Assembly: GCA_020632955.1 (NCBI GenBank)
Contig: JACKEO010000019.1
Span: 16,210-80,209, forward strand
DNA length: 64,000 nt
Source: Alphaproteobacteria bacterium
GTDB lineage: Bacteria > Myxococcota_A > UBA796 > GCA-2862545
Direction of reading: 5' to 3'
Below, piece after piece: positions 1-8,344 of the stretch. A program made the position numbers and the translations under genes. Each line of letters starts with the position of its first letter. The first letter of the stretch is position 1. Below the pieces are notes generated by a model. It was given only the letters and a program-made list of their open reading frames with translations. It was not told where the DNA came from and ran no database searches.

Positions 1-640
1 TCCTCGTCGCCCGCGCAGGCGCCGTCGCCGCAGGTGGTGGCGCAGTCGTCGGCGCAGGTGGTGTAGGCCTCGTCGTGGGTGCAGGCGCCGTCGCCGCAGT
101 CCTTCGGGCAGTCGCCAGGGCAGCGCGCCGCGTCCTCGCCGTGGGTGCAGAGGCCGTCGCCGCACGCCACCGCGCAGTCGCCGGGGCAGGAGGCGGCGTC
201 CTCGGTGTGGGTGCACCAGCCGTCGCCGCAGTCGTCGGCGCAGTCCTCGGGGCACACGGACGGGGTCTCGGCGTGGGTGCACGCGGCGTCGCCGCAGGTG
301 GCGCGGCAGTCGCCGGGACAGGACGTCGCGTCCTCGGCGTGGGTGCACCATCCGTCGCCGCAGTCGGCGGCGCAGTCCGCCGCGCAGCTCGACGCCGTCT
401 CGCTGTGGGTGCAGGCGCCGTCGCCGCAGGCCGCGGGGCAGTCGCCGGGGCAGGCCTCGGGGTCCTCGGTGTGGGTGCACCATCCGTCGCCGCAGTCGGC
501 GGCGCAGTCGGCGGGGCACACCGCGGCCTGCTCGCTGTGGGTGCAGGCGCCGTCGCCGCAGGTGGAGGCGCAGTCGGCCGCGCAGCCCACGGCGTCCTCG
601 GTGGCGTCGCAGATGGCGTCACCGCACACCACCTCGGGGG
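1..640. repeat. 66-bp tandem coding repeat (about 10 copies)
   Basis: The motif CGTCGCCGCA recurs every 66 bp (23, 89, 155, 221 and so on) to about 550, with a diverged copy (CGTCACCGCA) at 617. Each unit encodes one 22-residue Cys module of the overlapping lipoprotein. Alternate units carry CGDGAC and CGDGWC, suggesting that pairs of units were duplicated together. Confidence 0.85.
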
Positions 641-749
641 TGTCGACCACGTCGGTGTCGACCGTGTCGCCGGGGCCCTTGCCCTCGTCGGGGGTGCATC
701 CTGCCAGCACCACCAGGGCGCACAGGACGGCGCGCGCTGCTCCACCCAT
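1..749 (-). CDS. Cys-rich repeat lipoprotein, C-terminus cut by window edge
   Basis: Translation from the ATG at 749 gives a short hydrophobic signal with lipobox LAGC (Cys18), an Asp/Thr-rich linker, and then tandem 22-residue modules of the form CGDGxCTHxE....CPxDC up to the left edge (249 codons visible, no stop). A GGGAGG Shine-Dalgarno sits about 7 nt before the ATG. The regular Cys pattern suggests disulfide-stabilised modules exposed outside the cell; similar CGDGxCxxxE repeats occur in secreted proteins of Myxococcota and other phyla, generally without a known activity. It lies 26 bp after the HAD gene in the same direction, so it may end that operon. The function is unknown; binding or adhesion is only a guess. 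Confidence 0.8.
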   Translation of the reverse strand, partial: MGGAARAVLCALVVLAGCTPDEGKGPGDTVDTDVVDTPEVVCGDAICDATEDAVGCAADCASTCGDGACTHSEQAAVCPADCAADCGDGWCTHTEDPEACPGDCPAACGDGACTHSETASSCAADCAADCGDGWCTHAEDATSCPGDCRATCGDAACTHAETPSVCPEDCADDCGDGWCTHTEDAASCPGDCAVACGDGLCTHGEDAARCPGDCPKDCGDGACTHDEAYTTCADDCATTCGDGACAGDE

Positions 750-775
750 GATCCAACCTCCCGAGGGGTGGGTAG

Positions 776-1600
776 TCACCCGCCCGTGCCGCCGGGTCGA
801 GGAACGGGCCCGGGCAGCAGCGACGCGAGGATCCGACCGAGCGAGGCCGAGTCCGTCACGGTGTGCGTTGCAAGGGCGACCAGGGGAGGGCAGCGTCCCA
901 CCACCGCCACGCGCCACCGTGCCTCGGCGAACAGTGGCAGGTCGTTGGCGTTGTCGCCCGCCGCCAGCACCCGGTCGGCGGGCCAGCCCGTGCGCGCGAG
1001 CAGGCGTCGCAGGGCCACCCCCTTGTCCACGCCGCGCGGCAGCACGTCGCGGTAGCGTCGCCCCGTGGGCGTGTAGCTGTACGGCAGCTCCCCGGCGAAG
1101 CGGGCGTCGAGGGCCAGGGCCACCTCGGGCTCGGCGGTGAACACGATCTTCACGAGGTCGTCGGGGGCCTCGGGCAGCACGTCGAGCGGAGTGAAGTCGA
1201 TGCCCTCGCTGGTGCCGAGGAAGCGGCCGGCCGCATTGGGGCGCCACATGGCCTGGGTGGTGGCCGTGTAGAGCTGGATGGCGACGTCGGGCTCGGGCAG
1301 GGCGCGGGCCAGGGCGTCGGCCACGTGGGCGGGGTCGAGGGTGCGCGTGACGCGGGCCTCGGTGTCGTCGGGGGCGAGCACGGTCTGGCCGCCACAGCAC
1401 ACCAGCCACGGACGGAAGGGCAGCGCCGCCAGCGCGGGCAGGGTGGCGGCGAGGATGCGGCCGGTGGCGATCACCACGTGCACGCCCTGCGCGTGGGCTG
1501 CGGCGAGCGCAGCCACGGCCTCGGGCGCCATCTGGTGGTCGGGGCCGAGGAGGGTGCCGTCGAGGTCGAGCACCCACACCGCAGGCAGGGCGCCGCTCAC
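776..1600 (-). CDS. HAD-superfamily (Cof-type, subfamily IIB) phosphatase
   Basis: A 274-residue protein. Motif I is DLDGTLLG near residues 12-19 (Asp12 nucleophile, Asp14 acid/base) and motif IV is GDNANDLPLF near residue 222, the Cof-type signature of small-molecule or sugar phosphatases. The GTG start at 1600 overlaps the mnmG stop in a GTGA tetranucleotide, so it is probably translationally coupled to mnmG. An ATG start is not available in a sensible place, and starting at GTG puts motif I at the usual distance from the N-terminus. Substrate cannot be inferred; Cof proteins act on sugar phosphates, pyridoxal phosphate and similar compounds. Confidence 0.85.
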   Translation of the reverse strand: MSGALPAVWVLDLDGTLLGPDHQMAPEAVAALAAAHAQGVHVVIATGRILAATLPALAALPFRPWLVCCGGQTVLAPDDTEARVTRTLDPAHVADALARALPEPDVAIQLYTATTQAMWRPNAAGRFLGTSEGIDFTPLDVLPEAPDDLVKIVFTAEPEVALALDARFAGELPYSYTPTGRRYRDVLPRGVDKGVALRRLLARTGWPADRVLAAGDNANDLPLFAEARWRVAVVGRCPPLVALATHTVTDSASLGRILASLLPGPVPRPGGTGG

Positions 1601-3435
1601 GAGGCGCGGCCCAGCCAGGCGGCCACCGCCTCCACCGCCGCCGGCGTGACGCCGGGCACCCGCGCGAGCTGGCCCAGGTCCTCGGGGCGGGCGGCGGCCA
1701 GGCGCTCCCGCACCTCGTGCGACAGCGAGCCCAGCGCGCTCCAGTCCACCTCGGGCGGCAGCCGGGCGCCGGCCATGCGCCGCGTGGCCTCGGCACGACG
1801 GGCGGCGCGCGCGATGTAGCCCGCGTACTTCACGTCCTGCTCCAGCGGCTCGGCCACCTCCGGGTCGAGGTCGGGCACGTGGGGCAGCAGGGCGCGCAGT
1901 GTGGACCAGTCCACCTCGGGGCGGCGCAGGATCTCGGCGCCGGCCAGCGGCTTGCGCGGCGGGGGCAGGCCCAGGGCCTCGAAGCGCGCGGTGGTGGCGG
2001 CGTCGGGCACCACCGGGGTCTCCAGCGCCTCGGTGGCGTCCTGGCGCGCGGTCTCGCGGGCCTCGAACGCGGCCCAGGCCTTGTCGTCCACCAGGCCCAG
2101 CGCGCGGCCCTGCGGCATGAGCCGGCGGTCGGCGTTGTCCTCGCGCAGCAGCAGGCGGTGCTCGGCCCGCGACGTGAACATGCGGTAGGGCTCGCCGCCC
2201 ACCCCGCGGGTGACGAGGTCGTCGACGAGCACGGCCAGGTAGGCCTCCTCGCGACCCGGGCGGAAGGGCTCGCCGCGCGCGGCGCTCACGCCGGCCACGA
2301 AGCCCTGCACGGCGGCCTCCTCGTAGCCCGAGGTGCCGTTGACCTGGCCCGCCAGGAAGAGGCCGCCCACCTCGCGGTGCTGCAGCCCGTGGTCCAGGTC
2401 GCGGGGGTCGGCCACGTCGTACTCCACGGCGTAGCCGTGCTGCAGGATCTCGGCCTGCTCCAGCCCGGGCACCGCCCGCACCACCTGCGCCTGCAGCCCC
2501 GTCGGCAGCGAGGTCGACAGGCCGTTCACGTAGACGCGGTCGGTGTCGTGGCCCTCGGGCTCGAGGAACAGCAGGTGGCGATCGCGGTCGGGGAAGCGGG
2601 TGACCTTGTCCTCGATGCACGGGCAGTAGCGGGGGCCGCGGCCGGTGATGGCGCCGGTGTGCAGCGGCGAGGCTGCCAGGCCCGACCGCACCAGGTCGTG
2701 CACCGTGGGGGTGGTGGCGGTGAGGAAGCAGGTGAGCGGGCCGCGCTCCCGGGGGACCCTCGCGAAGGAGAAGCGCCCGCCCGTCACGTCCTCCTGGGGC
2801 TCCAGGCGGTCCCAGGCGATGGAGGCCGCGCGCAGGCGGGGCACGGTGCCGGTCTTCAGGCGGCTGGTGCGCAGGCCCAGGTGGCGCAGGTCGTCGGCGA
2901 GGCGGTGGGCGCTGCCGTCGCCGAGGCGGCCCCCCTCGGTGCGCTCCTCGCCCCGGTGCATCACGGCGGCGAGGAAGGTGCCGGTGGTGAGCACCACCCG
3001 CGGGGTGGCGATGCGGCGGCCGTCGGCGAGGCGCACGCCCGTGACCCGTCCGCCGGCCACGTCCACGCCGGCCACCTCGCCCTCCAGCAGGCGCAGCCCC
3101 GGGATCGCCGCGAGCGTGCGCTGCATCACGCGCGGGTAGTGGTCGACGTCCACCTGGGCCCGGCTGGAGCGCACCGCGAGGCCCTTGCGGGTGTTGAGGT
3201 GGCGGAACTGCACGGTGGCGGCGTCGGCCACCCGGGCCATCAGCCCGCCCAGCGCGTCGAGCTCGCGCACGAGGTGGCCCTTGGCGAGGCCGCCGATGGC
3301 GGGGTTGCACGACAGGCGCCCCACCCCGGCGCGCGACAGCGTCACGCACACCACGTCGAGCCCCAGCCGCGCCGCGGCCGCCGCGGCCTCGCAGCCCGCG
3401 TGTCCTGTTCCGACCACGACCAGATCGGCGTGCAT
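1597..3435 (-). CDS. mnmG: tRNA uridine-5-carboxymethylaminomethyl(34) synthesis enzyme MnmG
   Basis: A 612-residue FAD protein, close to the usual length of about 620-630. It opens with the dinucleotide-binding motif VVGTGHAGCEAA (6-17), followed by the conserved NPAIGGLAKG segment and the GPRYCPCIEDK block typical of MnmG/GidA. With MnmE it installs the cmnm5 group on the wobble uridine of tRNAs in the cytoplasm; mnmE is not in this window. The ATG at 3435 is preceded by a GAGG. It is the first gene of the minus-strand cluster with the HAD phosphatase, and divergent from the sulfatase gene across about 107 bp. Confidence 0.95.
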   Translation of the reverse strand: MHADLVVVGTGHAGCEAAAAAARLGLDVVCVTLSRAGVGRLSCNPAIGGLAKGHLVRELDALGGLMARVADAATVQFRHLNTRKGLAVRSSRAQVDVDHYPRVMQRTLAAIPGLRLLEGEVAGVDVAGGRVTGVRLADGRRIATPRVVLTTGTFLAAVMHRGEERTEGGRLGDGSAHRLADDLRHLGLRTSRLKTGTVPRLRAASIAWDRLEPQEDVTGGRFSFARVPRERGPLTCFLTATTPTVHDLVRSGLAASPLHTGAITGRGPRYCPCIEDKVTRFPDRDRHLLFLEPEGHDTDRVYVNGLSTSLPTGLQAQVVRAVPGLEQAEILQHGYAVEYDVADPRDLDHGLQHREVGGLFLAGQVNGTSGYEEAAVQGFVAGVSAARGEPFRPGREEAYLAVLVDDLVTRGVGGEPYRMFTSRAEHRLLLREDNADRRLMPQGRALGLVDDKAWAAFEARETARQDATEALETPVVPDAATTARFEALGLPPPRKPLAGAEILRRPEVDWSTLRALLPHVPDLDPEVAEPLEQDVKYAGYIARAARRAEATRRMAGARLPPEVDWSALGSLSHEVRERLAAARPEDLGQLARVPGVTPAAVEAVAAWLGRAS

Positions 3436-3542
3436 GGGGCCCTCGGGGGGCGGGGTCTATCACCGGGCGGGGCGGCTGCAGGGCTGGCTCGCCGCCGTCG
3501 GCCATGCCAAGGGGCGCGCGGACCGTGCCTCGGGGGCCTCGC

Positions 3543-5006
3543 ATGCGGAAGCTCATCGGCCTCGCCGCGCTCGCCCTGCTGCTGGGGGGCGCGGGGACGG
3601 GCGTGGCCTACAAGCAGCGCCGGGTGCTGCGCGAGCTCTGGCGCAAGCCCTCCGATGCCGGCCAGGTGGCCCAGGCCGTCGCAGCCACGGACTGGAGCGC
3701 GTCGCGCGGTGCCGACCGCCGTCCCGACGTGGTGGTCGTCGTGCTCGACACCGTGCGGGCCGATCGCCTCGAGCTGCACGGCCACGCGCGGTCGACGATG
3801 CCGCGGCTGGCGGCCTGGGCGCAGGGGGCGCGGGTGCACGACGACGCCCGGGCCAACGCGTCGTGGACCCTGCCGTCGCACGCCTCCCTGTTCACCGGCG
3901 CCGATCCCCTCGCCCACGGCGCGCACCGCGGCGCACCCGAGCAGGTGGGCGAGGTGCTGGCCCTTCCCGACGAGGCCGTCACCCTGGCCGAGCACCTGGG
4001 CGAGGCGGGCTACCGCACCGCGGCGGTGGTGGGGAACACCGTGTACGGCGGCCCCCGCTTCGGCGTGGCCCAGGGCTTCGAGATCTACCTGGGACCCGAC
4101 TTGCGCATGCTGGGACGGTCGGCCTACTACCCCACCGCCGACCGCATCACCGACGTGGCGCTGGGCCTGCTCGACGCCCGCGGCGACGACCCCGTCTTCC
4201 TCTTCCTCAACTACATGGACGCCCACCAGCCCATCGTGCTGCGGCCCGAGCACCTCGACGGCCCGGTGGACCCCGAGCTGGTGCCCGACCGCCCCCGCGC
4301 GATGGAGGCCATCCGCGCCGGCTTGCGCGGCGAGCCCATGGATGCGGCCGTCGCGGACGCCTGGTCCCGTGGGTACGAGGGCGAGCTGCGCTTCCTCGAC
4401 GTGCACCTGTCGCGCCTGCTCGACGGCCTGGCCGCGCGGGGCATCGACGGCGACGACCTCGTGGTGGTCACCTCGGACCACGGCGAGGAGTTCGGCGAGC
4501 TGGGCACCTTCGGCCACGGCCTCACCCTGCACGACGCCGTGCTGCGCATCCCCCTGCTGGTGCGCGGCCCGGGCGTGGCGCCGGGGCGCGACCCCTCCCC
4601 CGTGCAGCTCCACGACATCCCCCGCTGGGTGACCGACGCCGCCGGCCTGCCGCCGCTGCCCGGCCAGGTGGGGGCCCGCACCCTGCAGGTGGCGGAGCAG
4701 TACGGCCAGGTGCCCGTGTACCTGCCGGAGGACCCCGCCCTGCGCGCCCGCCTGAACGTGGTGGAGCGCGTGTTCGTGCACGAGGACCGCATGCTGCTGC
4801 GACGGGAGGACGGGGGTCGGACGGCGTGGGATCTCGCCGCCGACCCGGGCCAGCAGGCGCCGCTGGCCGAGGCGCCCTGGGCAGCGGAGCTGGAGGCGGC
4901 GGCCGAGGGCTGGGAGGCGGGGTCGGTGCGGCGCGAGGGGAAGCGGGCCGAGGCGCTGTCGGTGGAGGAGCAGGAGCTGCTGAAGGGGCTGGGGTACGCG
5001 GAGTAG
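3543..5006 (+). CDS. Sulfatase/alkaline-phosphatase superfamily enzyme with Thr in place of formylglycine Cys
   Basis: A 487-residue protein with an N-terminal hydrophobic anchor (about 3-23) and no lipobox, so probably membrane-tethered and periplasmic. It has the metal-binding VLDTVRAD (Asp69), the nucleophile region T109-L-P-S-H113 aligning with the sulfatase (C/S)xPSR motif, and a late SDHGEEFG metal site (Asp312, His313). The formylglycine Cys/Ser position is Thr, so it probably acts as a phosphatase, phosphodiesterase or phosphotransferase rather than a true sulfatase. The ATG at 3543 is chosen because it starts directly before the basic and hydrophobic anchor; an ATG at 3504 would add 13 polar residues. 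No partner gene points to the substrate. Confidence 0.85.
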   Translation: MRKLIGLAALALLLGGAGTGVAYKQRRVLRELWRKPSDAGQVAQAVAATDWSASRGADRRPDVVVVVLDTVRADRLELHGHARSTMPRLAAWAQGARVHDDARANASWTLPSHASLFTGADPLAHGAHRGAPEQVGEVLALPDEAVTLAEHLGEAGYRTAAVVGNTVYGGPRFGVAQGFEIYLGPDLRMLGRSAYYPTADRITDVALGLLDARGDDPVFLFLNYMDAHQPIVLRPEHLDGPVDPELVPDRPRAMEAIRAGLRGEPMDAAVADAWSRGYEGELRFLDVHLSRLLDGLAARGIDGDDLVVVTSDHGEEFGELGTFGHGLTLHDAVLRIPLLVRGPGVAPGRDPSPVQLHDIPRWVTDAAGLPPLPGQVGARTLQVAEQYGQVPVYLPEDPALRARLNVVERVFVHEDRMLLRREDGGRTAWDLAADPGQQAPLAEAPWAAELEAAAEGWEAGSVRREGKRAEALSVEEQELLKGLGYAE

Positions 5007-5134
5007 CGGGGCGGGCGCCGCCATGAGCGCTACCACAGGCCGCCGTGCTCGGACGCGCGGCTGCGCGCCACGGTCAGGTGTCGACCGACGAGCGCGCGGA
5101 AGCGGAACCCGTGATGCCCCCTCGATCCGCCTGA

Positions 5135-5332
5135 CGGTGGTCGACCGAAGCGTCTGTAGCGCCCTTCGTGCCGGAGCTGGTCGCCGACGCCGCCACGCAC
5201 GTTCGCCCCTCCTGACTCGAGTTCGATCCGGCCAAGCTCGAGGACAACATGATCACGGCCCCCGACCGCCAGGATCTGCCCTTCGAGCTGAACGAGAACG
5301 CGATCGTCGAGTACTGCTTGCAGGATCTCTGA
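5135..5332 (+). pseudogene. Decayed ribosomal protein S4-like (rpsD) C-terminal fragment
   Basis: Reading 5135-5332 in one frame gives APFVPELVADAATHVRPS, a TGA at 5213, then LEFDPAKLEDNMI.APDRQDLPFELNENAIVEY and a final stop. This resembles the S4 C-terminus (PSWLE.D......PxRxDL...INExLIVExYS), with the conserved Trp codon of PSWLE changed to TGA. The S4 N-terminal and RNA-binding parts are not recognisable upstream; a faint IRLTVVDRS in another frame just before suggests an additional frameshift. The C-terminal end also differs (YCLQDL instead of YSK/YSR). Most likely it is a dead copy or relic of an S4 paralogue. The identification rests on motif memory only. Confidence 0.5.
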
Positions 5333-5450
5333 TCGCGCCGCACCACGCGCGGCACGCACTGCGCGTCGTGGGGTGACACAGCCGTCTCGTCCCGCACCCC
5401 CTCGCCCGCGCCCGCGCTACGCTGCGGCTCCACAGGCAGGGGGTTCGTGC

Positions 5451-7985
5451 ATGCGATGGCTGTGGGCACTGGCGTTCGTCGCGGCATGCACCCCCGGCGC
5501 CGGCAAGGACGGCGCGGACGTGAAGGCGCCCGACACGGGCGCCGCCACCGGCAGCGCCGACAGCTCCGACGACACGTCGGAGACCGGGACGGGCGACTCC
5601 GGCGACTCCGGCGACTCCGGCGACTCCGGCGCGGGCGACTCCGGCGACTCCGGCGCGGGCGACTCCGGCGCGGGCGACTCCGGTTCCACCCTTCCCCTCA
5701 CCGCCGACGGAGGCGCATGGCTGCTCGTGGACCCCGGCGCCGAGGTCACCCTGGACGGCGTCGCGTCCACGGGGCCGATCGCTTCCTGGACCTGGACCCG
5801 TACCGCGGGAGAGGCGGTCACCACCACGCCGGTCGGGAGCACCGCGGTGCGATTCACGATGCCCGACGAAGCGGAGGCCTCCGTCACCTTCGAGCTCGAG
5901 GTCGCCGACGGCCTCGGGGGTACCGCCATCGACACGGTGGAGGTGCACACCGCACCGGTGGTGCCGTCCATCTCGCCCGACACGGTGCTGAACTTCGAGA
6001 CCGGCGACGGGGGCCTGGTGTCGCAGGGTGGCGCCGCGTGGACCTGGGGCGAGCCGCAGAACGGACCCACGGGTGCAGCGAGTGGCGCCCTGGCCTGGTC
6101 GACCACGCTCACCCAGACCTCTCCGGCCGGGCAGGACAGCCGCCTGTACCTGCCCACGCTCGACCTCACAGCCACTGCGAGGGCCGCGTTCGTGGCGCAC
6201 CTCTTCCACCCCTACGCCTCGCCCTCCACGGTGGCCCTGGAGGTCTTCGACCCCGAGCAGGGCTGGGTGAAGCTGGCCGCGCCGAGCGCGCCGTACACCG
6301 CCACCGAGCTCGGTGAGCCGGTCTGGCAAGAGGTCGGCCTGCCGGACGACTACGCCACCGTCGTGGTGCCCCTGGACGCGTGGTCCGGTGCGGAGGTCCG
6401 CGTCAGGCTGCACTTCTTCAACCCCGGCGTGGGCAGCGGGTGGGGCGCCTACCTCGACGACGTCGCCCTGCTCGACGAGGGCGGCGACGTCGACCAGGAT
6501 GGCCTCACGGGGGCTTGGGACGAGTGGACGGCCGGCCGGGGTGCCGATCCCCTCCTGAAGGACACCGACCGCGACGGCGTGCCCGACGGCACCGACCTGG
6601 CGCCTGCCAACCCGGCGTGGGGCGACGTCGTCTCTCCGGTCTCGCTCGGCACCCTGCTCGATCTGGAGGCGGACGACGGCGGCTGCGTCGCGGGTGGATC
6701 GCTCTGGGAGCACGGCGTGGTGAGCGGCATCCCCGACGCCGCGGCCAGCGGGTCGCAGGTGTGGGCGACGGATCTGGATGCCGCCTACCCGAGCCTCCAG
6801 CGCGCCTTCCTCTACCTTCCGCCTGTGGATCTCGCGGGGGCCACCGAGCCCGTGTTGGCCTTCCACCTCCGCGCGATCCTCTCCGGCACCGCGGACACGC
6901 TCCGCGTCGAGGGCCGGGACGCCACGGGTGCGTGGATCGACCTGCCCGCCGCGTTCCCGACGCCGACGGGCTTCGACGCGGCGCGCGGTCTGCAAGGCCT
7001 CGGCAGCCACGGCTACCACACCACCTACGCGCCCGTGGTGGTGCCCCTCTCCCCCCTGCCGCGCGAGCTCGCGGAGCTGCGCCTGGTGTTCGTGAGCGAC
7101 GCTCTCGGCGAGAGCCGCGGCGTGTACGTCGACGACCTCGGCTTCTACGAAGAGACCACCGACGCCGACGCCGATGGCGCGGCAGGCGTGCTCGCAGAGC
7201 TGACCGCGCTCGAGACTGACCCCCTCGACCCCGACAGCGACGGCGACGGGAGCCTCGACGGCGCCGATCCGCACCCGCTCAACCCGGCCTGGCACCCCGG
7301 TGCCACCCCATGGTCGCCACCCTGGCTGGCCGACTTCGAGGGCGGAGACGACGGGGGCCTCGCCACGGCGGGCGTCCTCTGGGAGCACGGCACGCCGATC
7401 GGGGGCCCCGGGGCCGCCGCCAGCGGGAGCGAGCTCTGGGCCACGAACCTCGTCGGGAACTACTTCGCCGCTGCGGACGAGACGGTGTACCTCCCGCCGC
7501 TCGACCTCACGTCCGCGAGCGACCCCACCCTCGCCTTCCACCTGTGGGTGCGGGGGGCCGGCGCGAACACGGGCCTGCGGATCGAGCGAAGAGGCCCCAC
7601 CGGTGCCTGGGTGAACCTCCCGTTCGTCTCTCCCGATGCCGACCGCACGGATCTCGCCGGCAAGCCCATCCTGGGCGTACAGGGCGACGGCACCTCCTAC
7701 GTCGCCGTGCTCGCCGATCTGAGCCTGCTCATCGGGAGCACGGTGGAGGCCCGCCTGTCGTTCCGGCACACCTCGAGCGGGATCACGTGGGGCGCCTACG
7801 TGGACGACGTGGGCTTGTACGAGGAAGCCGACGACCCCGACGGCGACGGGCTGACCGGGCTGCGCGCCGAGGCGGCCGCCCACGGCACCGACCCCCTGGT
7901 CGCCGACTCCGACGGCGACGGCAGCTCGGACGGCGAGGAGATCACGGCGAACACCGACCCGAACGATCCAGACGACCACCCCTAG
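5451..7985 (+). CDS. Lipoprotein with GDSG linker, three MAM/jelly-roll-like repeats and TSP3-type calcium motifs
   Basis: An 844-residue protein. The signal peptide has lipobox VAAC (Cys13), followed by a GDSG-rich linker (about 48-78), a PKD/Ig-like segment, and three copies of a domain of about 165 residues (about 180-345, 402-566, 626-795) that each open with an acidic L.FE.GDGG element and close with WGAYLDDV. The copies are separated by Asp-rich DxDxDG motifs like thrombospondin type 3 calcium-binding repeats. The ATG at 5451 is selected because an AGGCAGGGGG tract precedes it and it starts the signal peptide; an upstream in-frame start would bury the signal. There is no MYXO-CTERM tail. 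It is probably outer-membrane or surface anchored; the activity is unknown. Confidence 0.8.
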   Translation: MRWLWALAFVAACTPGAGKDGADVKAPDTGAATGSADSSDDTSETGTGDSGDSGDSGDSGAGDSGDSGAGDSGAGDSGSTLPLTADGGAWLLVDPGAEVTLDGVASTGPIASWTWTRTAGEAVTTTPVGSTAVRFTMPDEAEASVTFELEVADGLGGTAIDTVEVHTAPVVPSISPDTVLNFETGDGGLVSQGGAAWTWGEPQNGPTGAASGALAWSTTLTQTSPAGQDSRLYLPTLDLTATARAAFVAHLFHPYASPSTVALEVFDPEQGWVKLAAPSAPYTATELGEPVWQEVGLPDDYATVVVPLDAWSGAEVRVRLHFFNPGVGSGWGAYLDDVALLDEGGDVDQDGLTGAWDEWTAGRGADPLLKDTDRDGVPDGTDLAPANPAWGDVVSPVSLGTLLDLEADDGGCVAGGSLWEHGVVSGIPDAAASGSQVWATDLDAAYPSLQRAFLYLPPVDLAGATEPVLAFHLRAILSGTADTLRVEGRDATGAWIDLPAAFPTPTGFDAARGLQGLGSHGYHTTYAPVVVPLSPLPRELAELRLVFVSDALGESRGVYVDDLGFYEETTDADADGAAGVLAELTALETDPLDPDSDGDGSLDGADPHPLNPAWHPGATPWSPPWLADFEGGDDGGLATAGVLWEHGTPIGGPGAAASGSELWATNLVGNYFAAADETVYLPPLDLTSASDPTLAFHLWVRGAGANTGLRIERRGPTGAWVNLPFVSPDADRTDLAGKPILGVQGDGTSYVAVLADLSLLIGSTVEARLSFRHTSSGITWGAYVDDVGLYEEADDPDGDGLTGLRAEAAAHGTDPLVADSDGDGSSDGEEITANTDPNDPDDHP
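5592..5684 (+). repeat. 9-bp GGCGACTCC tandem repeats encoding GDS/GDSG
   Basis: Four exact consecutive GGCGACTCC units (5592-5627) are followed by interrupted copies separated by GGCGCG. The array encodes the GDSG linker of the lipoprotein. Unit number could change by slippage without changing the reading frame. Confidence 0.8.
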
Positions 7986-8123
7986 AGCGCCCTTGCGGCG
8001 TCGACCGGTCACGTTGATCGACCCCAAGCCGCGGTCCGCTGTCGTCGAGACAAGGCGGAGGGGTGAGGTCGTCGCAGCGCTACGTCGAACGTCCACAGCG
8101 CGGTCGGGGCGGCCGATGGCCCG

Positions 8124-8307
8124 GTAGCATGGAAGGACGTCGACGACGCCCGTAGGGCCATCAGGGCCTACGTCAACGGCTGCTTCAACCCCAAGAGACG
8201 GCACTCGACGTTGCAGTACCAGACGCCTGTCGAGTTCGAGAACAACCACCGCGCTTCCCGTCGGGAAGCGGCCTGACCAGGTGGTCCGTCAACGGGGGGC
8301 GAGGTCA
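8124..8307 (+). mobile_element. IS3-family transposase 3' remnant
   Basis: From about 8124 to the TGA at 8274-8276 the frame encodes AWKDVDDARRAIRAYVNG and then FNPKRRHSTLQYQTPVEFE, the well-known C-terminus of IS3-family OrfB (rve_3 integrase core end). The following 30 bp, ending GGGGGGCGAGGTCA at 8307, resembles an IS3-family right end. No upstream transposase core, OrfA or left inverted repeat is recognisable in 7986-8120, so the element is a truncated scar. It lies between two lipoprotein genes and could have mediated rearrangement of that repeat-rich region. Confidence 0.65.
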
Positions 8308-8344
8308 GGTCCCGCCTCCCGCCTCGCGCCCCCTGCCTCCCGCC

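Noticed and set aside
1..640. Possible CRISPR array because of regularly spaced repeats.
   Set aside because: The repeat is contiguous coding DNA with a 66-bp period, no unique spacers and no cas genes.
75..1140. Two overlapping plus-strand frames across the Cys-repeat lipoprotein.
   Set aside because: They are low-complexity Ala/Gly or Ser/Pro repeats produced by the 66-bp array; the minus-strand reading gives a lipobox and regular Cys modules.
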